Assembly: GCA_965200835.1 (NCBI GenBank)
Contig: OZ241390.1
Span: 558,001-622,000, forward strand
Direction: 5' to 3'
DNA from: JAPPFW01 sp965200835
GTDB taxonomy: Bacteria; Actinomycetota; Acidimicrobiia; Spongiisociales; Spongiisociaceae
Length of the DNA stretch: 64,000 nt
Below the pieces are notes generated by a model that worked only from the letters and a program-made list of their open reading frames with translations, was not told the origin of the DNA and did no database searches. Below, in pieces: positions 36,638 to 45,306 of this stretch (its first letter is position 1; each line of letters begins with the position of its first letter). The position numbers and the translations under genes are program-made.

Positions 36638-37771
36638 CTAGAGGCTCGCTATCACGACCCTGGCAGCTCGGCGCGCATCGGCATCCGCTTGGCGGACCGC
36701 CTCGATCGACGTGACCTCGATTCGCTCATGGGTGTCGAGCACGCGGGCGATCACCCTGGCTATGTCGAGAAACCCGATCCGGGAGCGCAAGAAGGCGTCC
36801 ACCGCCACCTCATCTGCCGCATTGAAAGCGGCCGGCAGACTACCTCCTCCTCTCCCGGCTGCATAGGCGAGTTCCAGGGCGGGAAAGGTATCCAGGTCGA
36901 CCCGCTCGAAGGTCAGGGCGGCCTGGGTGAGGTCGAAGGGAGGGAAATCCGCCTCGGCCCGGGCTGGGGAGGTGAGGGCATATTGGATGGGGATCCGCAT
37001 GTCGGTAACCCCCAGATGCGCCTTGAGGGAACCATCGATGAACTCGACCAGGGAGTGGACCACACTCTGGGGATGGACCACCACATCCACCTGATCGAAA
37101 GGCAGCCCGAACAGGTAATGGGCCTCGATCACCTCCAAGCCCTTGTTGGCCAGAGTGGCTGAGTCGATCGTGATGCGCGGCCCCATCCGCCAGGTGGGAT
37201 GGGCCAGTGCCTCATCCACGCTTACCCCGGCCAGCGCCGCAGCATTCCGCCCCCGGAAGGGACCACCCGAGGCGGTAAGCAGCATCCGGCGGACTTCGGG
37301 GACCTGTTCACCCTGCAGGCACTGGAACAGGGCGGAGTGCTCCGAGTCGACCGGAACCAGCTCCCCATGCGCCGCCGCCGCCATGACCAGCGGGCCACCC
37401 ACCACCAGGCTCTCCTTGTTGGCCAGAGCCACGCGGTTCCCGGCCTCGAGCGCCGCGATCGACGCCTCCAAACCAGCGGCGCCCACTACCCCGTTGACGA
37501 CGATCCTGCCAGGCCGCGCCGCCAGCTCGACGAGGGCTCTCATGCCCGATCGGTAACGATCCCCGAACCGTTCCCGGTATCGGGCATGGCCGGCCCGGTC
37601 GGGTTCGGTAGCCACGACCGCCGCCTCACCGAAGCGAACAGCCAGCTGCTCCAGGTCGGGACCGGAACGGCGGGCCGCCAGCCCGGCCACGGGTATACCC
37701 AGACGATCCGCTACTTCGAGGGTTTGCCTACCTACCGATCCCGTTGCCCCGAGGACAACGACCGATCTCAC
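36638..37771 (-). CDS. dxr: 1-deoxy-D-xylulose-5-phosphate reductoisomerase
   Basis: The 377-residue enzyme catalyses the first committed MEP-pathway step. It has the NADPH motif VVLGATGSVGRQTLEV, VALANKESLV, VPVDSEHSALFQCLQG, LTASGGPFR, GPRITIDSATLANKGLEVIE and HPQSVVHSLVEF. The GTG start at 37771 overlaps the cdsA stop (GTGA). Although the frame extends far upstream, it crosses cdsA there and is not coding. Confidence 0.96.
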   Translation of the reverse strand: MRSVVVLGATGSVGRQTLEVADRLGIPVAGLAARRSGPDLEQLAVRFGEAAVVATEPDRAGHARYRERFGDRYRSGMRALVELAARPGRIVVNGVVGAAGLEASIAALEAGNRVALANKESLVVGGPLVMAAAAHGELVPVDSEHSALFQCLQGEQVPEVRRMLLTASGGPFRGRNAAALAGVSVDEALAHPTWRMGPRITIDSATLANKGLEVIEAHYLFGLPFDQVDVVVHPQSVVHSLVEFIDGSLKAHLGVTDMRIPIQYALTSPARAEADFPPFDLTQAALTFERVDLDTFPALELAYAAGRGGGSLPAAFNAADEVAVDAFLRSRIGFLDIARVIARVLDTHERIEVTSIEAVRQADADARRAARVVIASL

Positions 37772-38904
37772 AGGTAGCCGAACCAGACGTAGACCAGGTA
37801 GGTGGCCGGAATCGTGAAGAGGAAGGCATCCAGCCGGTCGAGGACTCCGCCGTGTCCAGGCAGGATACTTCCCATGTCCTTGACGTCGATCATGCGCTTG
37901 ACGGCCGACTCCGCCAGATCCCCGAGCGGGGCCACCACGCTGATGACCGCCGCTAGGCAGATGGCCGAGAACATGGTAAGGGGCTCCAGCAATCCGAACC
38001 GGCCGATGATGAGGCCCGCTAGCACGGTTATCACGGCGGCGCCGAGGAGACCCTCCAACGTCTTGTTGGGAGAGAGGACGGGCGCCAGTTTGCGGCTGCC
38101 GAACGCCCTTCCGTAGGCGAAAGCGGCAATGTCGTTGAGAGCGGTGAACACCACCAACCCCGTGGTCAATGCCCAACCATCGGCGGATCGGAACATCGGA
38201 ATAGCGAAGGATGCCATCACCGGTATCCAAACGACGCCCATCACGGTCACTCCGAGGTTGGCCAGCGGGTAACTGCGCTGGACCGCCACGAACCAGAGTC
38301 CCGACACGAGCACCACGCCGGCTACTACCCGCGCAACCCCGTATGGTCCGGAAATCCAGGCTGCATAGAACACAGCCACCGCTCCTAGAAGACCGATCAA
38401 AGCAACCGGGGTGAACCCGACCGATCGCACTGCGAGGTAGAACTCGGCAACCGCTACCACGATGAGCAGGCCGAGCAACAGCGTTATCCACAACTCTCCC
38501 GCATAGAGGGCTGCGAAGACCAGCACCACCACCGCCAGGCCGGTCAGGATCCGCAGAGCCAGCTCCGATCGTCTGGCCCGATCGATCTGCTCTATCTCCT
38601 CGGGATCGTCTTCATCCTGGCCGGTCAGATCCTCCAACCCCACCACGCTCGGGCCGAGCCCTGGGACATGGGCTCCTACCGCCGACTGCTCGACGGACTC
38701 CTCCTTGCGCGCCTTCGCTACCGACTCCGCCAGACCCTGGTATTCGCGCGTGGTAGATCGCAGGTAGTCACGTCCGGTGAACTCACCGGTGTCCACCGGA
38801 TCCTGAGCGTCCTCCTCCTGCGGCAACTCCTCCTCAGGCGACTCCTGGTCTTGCGACTGCTCGTCGCCGTTCTCGACCTCAGGGGTCTTGTCGTCTTCGT
38901 CCAT
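37768..38904 (-). CDS. cdsA: Phosphatidate cytidylyltransferase
   Basis: The 378-residue membrane enzyme makes CDP-diacylglycerol. The signature region near the C-terminus reads SPNKTLEGLLGAA then LAESAVKRMIDVKDMGSILPG and GGVLDRLDAFLFT. About 115 residues precede the first helix: a strongly acidic, Glu/Asp/Gln-rich segment, longer than in most CdsA proteins. ATG 38904 is chosen because GGAGGA lies ten bases upstream; an earlier in-frame ATG would add 11 residues. Confidence 0.94.
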   Translation of the reverse strand: MDEDDKTPEVENGDEQSQDQESPEEELPQEEDAQDPVDTGEFTGRDYLRSTTREYQGLAESVAKARKEESVEQSAVGAHVPGLGPSVVGLEDLTGQDEDDPEEIEQIDRARRSELALRILTGLAVVVLVFAALYAGELWITLLLGLLIVVAVAEFYLAVRSVGFTPVALIGLLGAVAVFYAAWISGPYGVARVVAGVVLVSGLWFVAVQRSYPLANLGVTVMGVVWIPVMASFAIPMFRSADGWALTTGLVVFTALNDIAAFAYGRAFGSRKLAPVLSPNKTLEGLLGAAVITVLAGLIIGRFGLLEPLTMFSAICLAAVISVVAPLGDLAESAVKRMIDVKDMGSILPGHGGVLDRLDAFLFTIPATYLVYVWFGYL

Positions 38905-39028
38905 AAGTATCCGTTCCTCCGGCCCGGAGCCTGCCACAGGATACCGCGCCGATCGCCCGGCTAGTGGGTATCAGCACCGAGCCTGGCGGACAAGTCGAAT
39001 CCCGCCGGCCCTCGGCCCAACCCTTCTC

Positions 39029-39574
39029 TCATACTTCGAGCAGCTCGCGTTCCTTGTTGGCCAGCAACTCGCCGGTCTTGGCGACGTAACGGTCGGTGTA
39101 ATCCTGTAGCTCTTTCTCGGCCCGCCGGATCGTATCCTCCGACTCACCGAGTTCTGAAAAGTCGTCACGGGTGCCCCGGCGGATGTTGCGTACCGCGATC
39201 CGGCCCTCCTCGGCAATCCCCCTGGCTACCCGGATCAGCTGCCGTCGTCGCTCCTCGGTCAGGGGCGGAAAGACCAGCCGGATGATCTTGCCATCGTTGG
39301 CCGGGTTGAGGCCCAGGTCGGACAGGCGGATGGCCCGCTCGATCTCCTTCAACGAGCCTGGATCGAAGGGATGCACGATCAGCATGCGCGGATCCTGCAC
39401 CGTGGTGGTGGCCAGCTGCTGCAAGGGTGTCCTGGATCCGTAATAGTCGACCATGATCCTCGACAGGATGGCCGGATTGGCCCTCCCGGTCCTCAAGGTG
39501 GCGAACTCTCGCTGGGTGTGGCGGACGGCCTGCTCCATGCGTTCGGCGGCGTCGTCGAGCAGCTCGTCCATCAT
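39029..39574 (-). CDS. frr: Ribosome recycling factor
   Basis: The 181-residue protein splits post-termination ribosomes with EF-G. It shows the coiled-coil helices and the conserved segments LRTGRANPAIL, VDYYGSRTPLQQLA, HPFDPGSLKEIERAI and IRLVFPPLTEERRRQL. It lies 19 bp downstream of pyrH in the standard order. Confidence 0.96.
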   Translation of the reverse strand: MMDELLDDAAERMEQAVRHTQREFATLRTGRANPAILSRIMVDYYGSRTPLQQLATTTVQDPRMLIVHPFDPGSLKEIERAIRLSDLGLNPANDGKIIRLVFPPLTEERRRQLIRVARGIAEEGRIAVRNIRRGTRDDFSELGESEDTIRRAEKELQDYTDRYVAKTGELLANKERELLEV

Positions 39575-39593
39575 CGGTTGTCCTTCCCGTGAC

Positions 39594-40307
39594 TCAGCAG
39601 ACCCTGGTACCGATCGGCTCTCCCGCCACCGCCCGGGCGATATTGCCGGGGCGCAACAAGCTGAACACCACGATCGGCAGTTTGTGGTCCATGCACATGG
39701 TAACGGCCGTGGTGTCCATCACCCTGAACCCGGACGAGATGAAGTCCATGTAGGTGACTTCCTTCAAGAACACGGCATTGTGGTCGAGGTTCGGATCCGC
39801 CGAATAAATCCCGTCCACCTTGCTGGCTTTCAACATCACCCCTGCACCCACCTCCATGGCTCGGAGGGCAGCTGCCGTGTCGGTGGTGAAGAACGGATTA
39901 CCGCTTCCGGCTGCGAAGATCACCGAGCGTCCCTTCTCGAGATGGGCGATGGCGCGCAGCCGGATATAGGGCTCGGCCAGCTGCTGCATGTTGATGGCTG
40001 ATTGCACCCGGCACTCCACCCCGGTGGCCTCGATAGCATCCCGCAGCGCCAGGGCATTGATAACGGTGGCCAGCATGCCCATGTAGTCGGCGTTGGCCGG
40101 ATCCATACCCTTCGCGGCGGCTGAAACACCACGGAAGATGTTGCCACCGCCCACCACGATCCCGATCTGATAACCGGCTGCCTGCGAGTCGGCGATCTCG
40201 GTGGCCACCCGGCGGACTACCTCCGGCGAGATGCCGTAACCGATCTCCGGATCGGCGAACGCCTCGCCGGAGAGCTTGAGGAGTACCCGGTTCCGGGTCT
40301 GCTGCAC
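39594..40307 (-). CDS. pyrH: UMP kinase
   Basis: The 237-residue amino-acid-kinase-fold enzyme phosphorylates UMP to UDP. Motifs are LLKLSGEAF, GIVVGGGNIFRG, DYMGMLATVINALALRDA and NPFFTTDTAAALRA. It starts at GTG immediately after the tsf stop, which implies translational coupling. Confidence 0.96.
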   Translation of the reverse strand: MQQTRNRVLLKLSGEAFADPEIGYGISPEVVRRVATEIADSQAAGYQIGIVVGGGNIFRGVSAAAKGMDPANADYMGMLATVINALALRDAIEATGVECRVQSAINMQQLAEPYIRLRAIAHLEKGRSVIFAAGSGNPFFTTDTAAALRAMEVGAGVMLKASKVDGIYSADPNLDHNAVFLKEVTYMDFISSGFRVMDTTAVTMCMDHKLPIVVFSLLRPGNIARAVAGEPIGTRVC

Positions 40308-40928
40308 CTAGAGTTCCTGCTCGCCCACGGCGATCCGGGAGAATCGCCGCACCCCGATGTTCTCACCCATGACGGCGGCCAGCTCCGTCACCATGTCACC
40401 GACCTTTCCCTCGTATTGATCCGTCCTGATGAAGTCCTGCTCGTACAGCACCTGGTCCTTGAAGAAGGACTTCAGCTTGCCGTTCACGATAATCTCGATC
40501 ACCCGGTCCGGCTTGCCGGTGGCGCGCGCTTCCCGGGCGATCAAGGATCTCTCCTTACCCACCACGTCGGCGGGAATGTCCTCTATCCGTACCCACCGGG
40601 GTTGAGCGGCGGCTACGTGCATGGCAAGATCGTGCGCCATCTTCTGGAAGCGGTCGCTCTTGGCGACGAAGTCGGTCTCGGACACCAGCTCCACCAGCAC
40701 CCCGACGGTCGGGTAGCCGGAAGGTCGGTGGACGTAAGAGCCCACGGTGCCCTGGTTGGCGCTCCGCCCGGCCCTCTTCTTGACATCGGCCAGGCCCTTC
40801 TCCCTGAGCAGAGCCTTGGCTTCTTCCATGTCCCCGTCGCACTCGACCAGGGCTCTCTTCGCATCCATCATCCCGACGCTCGTGGCGCGGCGAAGGGCTT
40901 GTACGTCCTTAGCTGTGAACTTTGGCAT
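40308..40928 (-). CDS. tsf: Elongation factor Ts
   Basis: The 206-residue guanine nucleotide exchange factor for EF-Tu has the N-terminal UBA-like domain VQALRRATSVGMMDAKRALVE and the core motif LVSETDFVAKSDRF. The length matches short (single core repeat) EF-Ts proteins. It lies 39 bp after rpsB. Confidence 0.96.
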   Translation of the reverse strand: MPKFTAKDVQALRRATSVGMMDAKRALVECDGDMEEAKALLREKGLADVKKRAGRSANQGTVGSYVHRPSGYPTVGVLVELVSETDFVAKSDRFQKMAHDLAMHVAAAQPRWVRIEDIPADVVGKERSLIAREARATGKPDRVIEIIVNGKLKSFFKDQVLYEQDFIRTDQYEGKVGDMVTELAAVMGENIGVRRFSRIAVGEQEL

Positions 40929-40967
40929 CTCGTTGGTCCTTCTGGAAAGGTCTGGCTGGTCTAGTAC

Positions 40968-41705
40968 TTACTGCCGATCCGCCTGCGAATCGGTGTCGCT
41001 GTCCCCCTCTTCGCGTTCCAGGGCGGCCATCCTGCCCTCTTCGCAGGCCGCCGCCAACACACTGGCTATGAGCGAGGCGGCCCTGATGGCATCATCGTTG
41101 CCGGGAATCACGAAGTCGATATCGTCGGGATTGCAGTTGGTATCGACCAGCGCGATTACCGGGATCTGGAGGCGGACGGCCTCCCGCACCGCAATGTGCT
41201 CGACGTTGAGATCGACCACGAACAGTGCCGACGGGAGCTGTTCCATATCGGCCACTCCGCCGAGAGTGCGCTCCAGGTGGGCGTACTCCCTCCTCAAGCG
41301 GATCCGCTCCTTCTTGGGAAGCTGGTCGATGTCGCCGGACTCTTCCATGGCCGCCAGCTCCTTCATGTAGAAGATGCGCTGGTTGATGGTCTTGAAGTTG
41401 GTCAGCATCCCACCCAGCCAGCGGAAGTTGACGTACGGCATGCGGGCAGCCGTGGCCGCATCGAGAATGGCCGACTGGGCCTGCTTCTTGGTCCCGACGA
41501 ACAGCACCGTGCCGCTCCCCGCCACCAGCTTGCTCACGAAGGTGTGCGCTCTGGTGACCTCCTCCAAGGTCCGGCGGAGATCGATGATGTGGATTCCGTT
41601 GCGTTCCCCGAAGATGTACGGATCCATCTTGGGGTTCCATCGGCGGGTCTGGTGACCGAAGTGGACACCCGCCTCCAGCAGCTGCTTGATGGTGACGGCA
41701 GACAA
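40968..41705 (-). CDS. rpsB: Ribosomal protein uS2
   Basis: The 245-residue protein has VTIKQLLEAGVHFGHQTRRW, NPKMDPYIFGERNGIHIIDL, FVGTKKQAQ, NFRWLGGMLTNF and VIALVDTNCNPDDIDFVIPGNDDA, all typical of S2, and ends in an acidic tail. It heads the rpsB-tsf-pyrH-frr operon. The 193-bp leader (41706-41898) contains GC-rich inverted repeats that could serve autoregulation, but I cannot assign a known motif. Confidence 0.97.
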   Translation of the reverse strand: MSAVTIKQLLEAGVHFGHQTRRWNPKMDPYIFGERNGIHIIDLRRTLEEVTRAHTFVSKLVAGSGTVLFVGTKKQAQSAILDAATAARMPYVNFRWLGGMLTNFKTINQRIFYMKELAAMEESGDIDQLPKKERIRLRREYAHLERTLGGVADMEQLPSALFVVDLNVEHIAVREAVRLQIPVIALVDTNCNPDDIDFVIPGNDDAIRAASLIASVLAAACEEGRMAALEREEGDSDTDSQADRQ

Positions 41706-41867
41706 AGTGCCTCCTACGTTTTCGGTTCGTGCCTCCGCCCACCCGTTCCTGGGGTCTCCCCGGGAACCTCCCCGGACCTACGGTCCGACCGCGGGAGGCT
41801 GCGGTGAACGTGTGTGATACCGCCAGTGTAGATGGCTCGACCGGGAGAAACCAGCAGAAACGCCCTG

Positions 41868-41895
41868 GCCCCGGAGTCAGGGCTGAAGCCGGGGC
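41868..41895 (-). terminator. Terminator-like hairpin after the xer gene
   Basis: GCCCCGG (41895-41889, minus strand) pairs with CCGGGGC (41874-41868) around a 14-base loop, three bases after the recombinase stop codon. No T run follows. Confidence 0.5.
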
Positions 41896-41898
41896 GCC

Positions 41899-42828
41899 TC
41901 AGGCTCGGGGGTGGCTCCGCTCGTAGGCTGCTCGCAGGTGACGCCTGCTCAACGCGGTGTAGATCTCGGTGGAACCCAGCTCCACATGTCCCAGCAGCTG
42001 GGCCACCGTGCTCAGGTCGGCCCCGCCTTGCAGCAGGTGCGTGGCGAAGCTGTGACGGAGGGCGTGAGGAAAGGTACCCGCCCGGGCCCGGACCACCCTG
42101 CGCAGCGTCCGGCTGCTCATGTCAGCTCCCCTTCCCCCAATCCACAGGGCGTTGGTGGGGCGATCCCCTACCAGCGCCGGGCGACCGGCGCGCAGATACC
42201 TGCCCAGGGAGTCCCGGGCATGGATTCCCAACGGCACGACCCGGTCGCGACCTCCCTTACCCGTGACCACCAGCCGGTCCCGTCCCTGCACCGCATCCAC
42301 CGTGAGGGAGGCCAGCTCGGACACTCGCAGCCCGGTGGCGTAGAGCGCCTCGAGCACGGCGCGGTCGCGCAAGGAGTCGGGATCCTGTCCGTCGATCGCT
42401 TCCAGCAGGGCGGCCGTATCACGCCGGGAGAGCGCCTGGGGCAAGGTACGGGGAGTCCGCGGCCTGGCCAGCCCATCGGCCGGGCTGGCTTCCAGCGAGC
42501 CTCTCCTGACGCAATCGGCCAGATAGGCGCGGATGGCGGAGGTCTTGCGGGCAACCGAGCGGCGGGCGTATCCGCGCTGGTCGAGATGGCCGAGAAATCC
42601 CCGGATCATCCTCCGGTCCAGCTGGGCGGTCGAGTCGACCCCCCGTTGTTCGGCAAAGCGGAAGAACTGCTCGAGGTCCCGCCGGTAGGCCGCCACCGTG
42701 TGGGGCGACAGGCCCCGCTGAGTTTCCAGGCGGGACAGGTAGCTGCCCAACTCGGATCCCCACCAAGGGTCGGGAGATGAGGAACGGCGGCCGGGAGTTG
42801 CCGGGTCGCTGGCGGGTCCCGAGGTCAT
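41899..42828 (-). CDS. Tyrosine recombinase XerC/XerD-like
   Basis: The 309-residue protein has an N-terminal SAM-like core-binding domain (LETQRGLSPHTVAAYRRDLE) and a catalytic domain. The tyrosine-recombinase residues are all present: Arg in YATGLRVSELASL, Lys in GKGGRDRVVPL, His-x-x-Arg in HALRHSFATHLL, His in QLLGHVEL and Tyr in STEIYTALSR. Length and motifs suit chromosome dimer resolution rather than a phage integrase. The start overlaps the JAMM gene stop by ATGA. Confidence 0.92.
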   Translation of the reverse strand: MTSGPASDPATPGRRSSSPDPWWGSELGSYLSRLETQRGLSPHTVAAYRRDLEQFFRFAEQRGVDSTAQLDRRMIRGFLGHLDQRGYARRSVARKTSAIRAYLADCVRRGSLEASPADGLARPRTPRTLPQALSRRDTAALLEAIDGQDPDSLRDRAVLEALYATGLRVSELASLTVDAVQGRDRLVVTGKGGRDRVVPLGIHARDSLGRYLRAGRPALVGDRPTNALWIGGRGADMSSRTLRRVVRARAGTFPHALRHSFATHLLQGGADLSTVAQLLGHVELGSTEIYTALSRRHLRAAYERSHPRA

Positions 42829-43214
42829 CCGGCCATCCTCACCGCCCCGGCGTAGGAGGCGATCACCCAGCGGCCCAGTCGTCGACCGACTATGAAGGAC
42901 AGCCAGCGGCGGTCGATGCCGGCCGCCAGGTCGATCCGAGAGGGCCGCGCCGGACCGCCGGGATGGGAGTGGTAGACCGCCCCGATCCGCCATCCGCCCT
43001 CCTCCGCCTCCCTGATGACCCGGAAGTGCTCACCCGGATGGATCTCGAAGCGACCGGGGCGGGGATCCACATTGGTGAGGCGGTAGAGCCGGGCCGCAAG
43101 ACCGTGGCGGTCGTAGACCACCAGCCCACAGGCCTCCTGCGGCGCCACCGCAGCAGCGTGGGCGATCATGGCCTCCTTCATGGCGTCGGGGAGCCGGGCA
43201 TCCGCCGCGATCAT
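42825..43214 (-). CDS. JAMM/Mov34 metallo-isopeptidase-like protein
   Basis: This 129-residue protein carries the JAMM zinc motif: an upstream Glu in QEACGLVVY and HSHPGGPARPSRIDL (about residues 85-99). In actinobacteria such proteins include Mec+, a cysteine-releasing peptidase acting on the sulfur carrier CysO. No cysO or cysM gene is adjacent, so the substrate is open. It overlaps pdxH and the recombinase gene by four bases on each side. Confidence 0.88.
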   Translation of the reverse strand: MIAADARLPDAMKEAMIAHAAAVAPQEACGLVVYDRHGLAARLYRLTNVDPRPGRFEIHPGEHFRVIREAEEGGWRIGAVYHSHPGGPARPSRIDLAAGIDRRWLSFIVGRRLGRWVIASYAGAVRMAG

Positions 43215-43864
43215 GGCGCTAGGCGTTCCCTCTGCCAGCCTGAGGTCTCGGCCCGGTAGACGATCCGGTCGTGCAGACGGTGGCGCCTGCCCTGCCAGAA
43301 CTCGATCACCTGGGGCCGGACCAGCAGGCCGCCCCAATGTGCCGGACGGGGGATCGGCCCAGGGCCGTACCCGGCCCGACATGCCTCGACCAGCGCCTCC
43401 AGAGCGGACCGGTGTGGTACCGGACGGCTCTGGGGTGAGGCAGCCGCCGCGATCCGGGCCTCCCTGGGCCGGCTGGCGAAGTAGGCGTCCGCCATGCGGT
43501 CGTCCACCGGTTCGACCGAGCCCTCGATCCGTACCTGCCGGTGAAGGTCGAGCCACACGATGCATAGGGCTACCGACGGGTTGCCGGCCATCTCCCGGGC
43601 CTTGCGGCTCTCCAGGTTGGTGTAGAACACGAAACCTGAGGGCCCGAATCCCTTGAGCAATACCGCTCTGGCCGAAGGCCTGCCTTGGCCGTCCACGGTG
43701 GCCAGGGTCATGGCGTTGGGTTGGGAGACGCCCGCCTCGGTGGCCTCGCCGAACCAGATCTCGAACTGGCGGATGGGGTCAGCATCGAGATCGGCCATCG
43801 ACAACCCGGCCGTCTCATACTCCTCCCGAACCCGGGCCAGCTCCAGATCGAGACCTATGGACAC
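43211..43864 (-). CDS. pdxH: Pyridoxamine 5'-phosphate oxidase
   Basis: The 217-residue flavoenzyme makes pyridoxal 5'-phosphate. It shows PNAMTLATVDGQGRPSARAVLLKG, FYTNLESRKAREMAGNP, RQVRIEGSVE, SRP near the phosphate site, WGGLLVRPQVIEFWQGRRHRLHDR and the C-terminal ERLAP. The start is GTG 43864. The head of a three-gene operon with overlapping genes. Confidence 0.94.
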   Translation of the reverse strand: MSIGLDLELARVREEYETAGLSMADLDADPIRQFEIWFGEATEAGVSQPNAMTLATVDGQGRPSARAVLLKGFGPSGFVFYTNLESRKAREMAGNPSVALCIVWLDLHRQVRIEGSVEPVDDRMADAYFASRPREARIAAAASPQSRPVPHRSALEALVEACRAGYGPGPIPRPAHWGGLLVRPQVIEFWQGRRHRLHDRIVYRAETSGWQRERLAP

Positions 43865-44015
43865 CGTTGATTCCTCCTACGACGCTCTGCCCGGAGCAAC
43901 CGGTCTCCGGGTGTCGGTAGGTCCCGGCTGCGATGCGCCGTTCCCTTCCAGAGTAAACAGCGAAGGCCGCAGGACAGGGGATAACGCACAGATGATGCAG
44001 GGGACACGCAGTCCC

Positions 44016-44368
44016 GGTGGAGGTGCGGGGAATCGAACCCCGGTCCGTCGATACGTCAGCGTCGGCATCTCCGAGCGCAGCCGACGGCGAGCATTCGGGA
44101 AACCGGACTCCATCGGCAAGCGACCGGCCGCCCTAATCCCGAGTTAGTCTCGATCGTCCGGTCCGGGAACCCCGGAGATCCATCCTGCTAGACGACGCCC
44201 GATCCCAGAAGGGCAGGAACCTTCCAGGCGGACGGGACGCTTATCTAAGCGGCCAGTGCGAGATTGGGTCTGGCACTTATGGTTGTTACCGGCTCTTTAA
44301 CGAGGACTCCGGTGACCTCGGCTCGCTTCCGACACCTCGGCTATCGACGTCGAAACCTGTTCACCCCC
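44016..44368 (-). ncRNA. ssrA: tmRNA
   Basis: The 5' end GGGGGTGAACAGGTTTCGAC (44368 downward) and the 3' end GGTTCGATTCCCCGCACCTCC form the tRNA-like domain: GGGGGTG pairs with CACCTCC, and the T loop TTCGATTC is intact. After the discriminator A the genome has CCG rather than CCA, so the terminal A must be added. A tag frame ends with codons for L-A-L-A-A and TAG at 44247-44245. smpB lies about 445 bp upstream. Length is about 353 nt. Confidence 0.95.
44245..44304 (-). other. tmRNA tag-peptide reading frame
   Basis: If the resume codon follows GGAGTC as in E. coli (AGTC then resume), it is CTC and the encoded tag is LVKEPVTTISARPNLALAA, 19 residues before TAG. The ending LALAA is the normal protease signal. 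The length exceeds the 10-15 residues usual for bacteria, and a Leu resume codon is unusual. The resume codon was placed by analogy only. Confidence 0.55.
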
Positions 44369-44436
44369 AAAGGTGTGCCCACCATCCTACCCCAACCCTG
44401 TGACAAGAAATGGCCGAACGCCTGAAGCCGTTCAAC

Positions 44437-44577
44437 TCACACGTAGGCACCACTGCGCAGTCGATCGACGATTGCTTGCACCTCGTCGGTCCCGCCTCGT
44501 GTGATCAGGTCGGCAGGTCGGGACCCGCCTAGCTGTGGATGGCGTGAGAAACCAGAGACGAGCCTCGTCAGGCCCAT
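44437..44577 (-). pseudogene. C-terminal remnant of a DUF2384 (Xre/MbcA/ParS-type) antitoxin
   Basis: In two frames joined by a one-base shift near 44545 the strand reads DEARLWFLTP then HPQLGGSRPADLITRGGTDE and VQAIVDRLRSGAYV before TGA. This matches the toxin-binding C-terminus of MbcA/ParS antitoxins (hPxLGGxxPxDLL...VLxxLxRxxxGxYx). No RES-domain toxin is next to it. From 44578 to 44812 there is no convincing gene, though the sequence may be the decayed upstream part. Confidence 0.5.
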
Positions 44578-44812
44578 AGAAGCCGGCTAGCTATCCAACG
44601 ACCCACTACAGTTCCAGAAGCGGGCGAAGACCTGCCGGCTGTGGACGTCCATGGCCGCTCTGCCACCATGACGGGGTGCGGGCTGGTCGAGAGCAGTTCG
44701 GCAGTCTCCCGGGCCCGCGACCCTCCCGTTCTCCCTGATGGCATCCAGGCTACCGCCACCGTTCTCGAGCCGGTCATGCCTCTCCTCCGTCCCTCCTGAT
44801 TGACGGAGACTC

Positions 44813-45280
44813 TCACACCCAGCGTGACATGGCCCGTTCGGCCTCCCGGCGCATCTCACGGGAGCGGATCTTCTGGCGCTTGTCGTACTTGCGGGCACCC
44901 CGACCGACCCCTAGCAACACTTTGGCCCGCCCGCCCTTCCAGTACATCCGGATCGGGACCAGGGCCAGACCCTTCTCCTGCACCCGCCGGGCCATCCGAG
45001 CTATCTCGCCCGCATGTAGCAGGAGCTTGCGGTCCCTGGTGGGGTCATGACCGCCGTCGCGCGCCATCTGGTATGGGGCGATGTGCATCCCTACCAACCA
45101 GGCCTCCCCCTCCCTGATCAGGCCGTAGGCCTCCTTGAGCTGCACCTGGCCGGCCCGCATGCTCTTGACCTCCGAACCGGTCAGCACTATCCCGGCCTCG
45201 TACTCCTCCTCGAATACGTAGTCGTACCGGGCGCGCCGGTTGGTGGCTATCGAGGCACCGCCTCGCTTCTTCCGGCTCAT
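44813..45280 (-). CDS. smpB: SsrA-binding protein SmpB
   Basis: The 155-residue partner of tmRNA has ATNRRARYDYVFEEEYEAGI, VLTGSEVKSMRAGQVQLKEA, RKLLLHAGEI and the C-terminal KGGRAKVLLGVGRGARKYDK, with a basic tail. It binds the tRNA-like domain and delivers it to stalled ribosomes. It is separated from ssrA by the antitoxin remnant. Confidence 0.96.
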   Translation of the reverse strand: MSRKKRGGASIATNRRARYDYVFEEEYEAGIVLTGSEVKSMRAGQVQLKEAYGLIREGEAWLVGMHIAPYQMARDGGHDPTRDRKLLLHAGEIARMARRVQEKGLALVPIRMYWKGGRAKVLLGVGRGARKYDKRQKIRSREMRREAERAMSRWV

Positions 45281-45306
45281 GGTCGAAAGTTAGCCCGCGG
45301 TGGCTC

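Noticed and set aside
43877..44147. ORFs over 43877-44147
   Set aside because: They overlap the tmRNA tRNA-like domain and have no protein-like features.
44369..44420. A sigma-70 promoter for ssrA (TTGTCA ... TAGGAT)
   Set aside because: The spacing between the two hexamers is only about 11 bp, too short for a functional pair.
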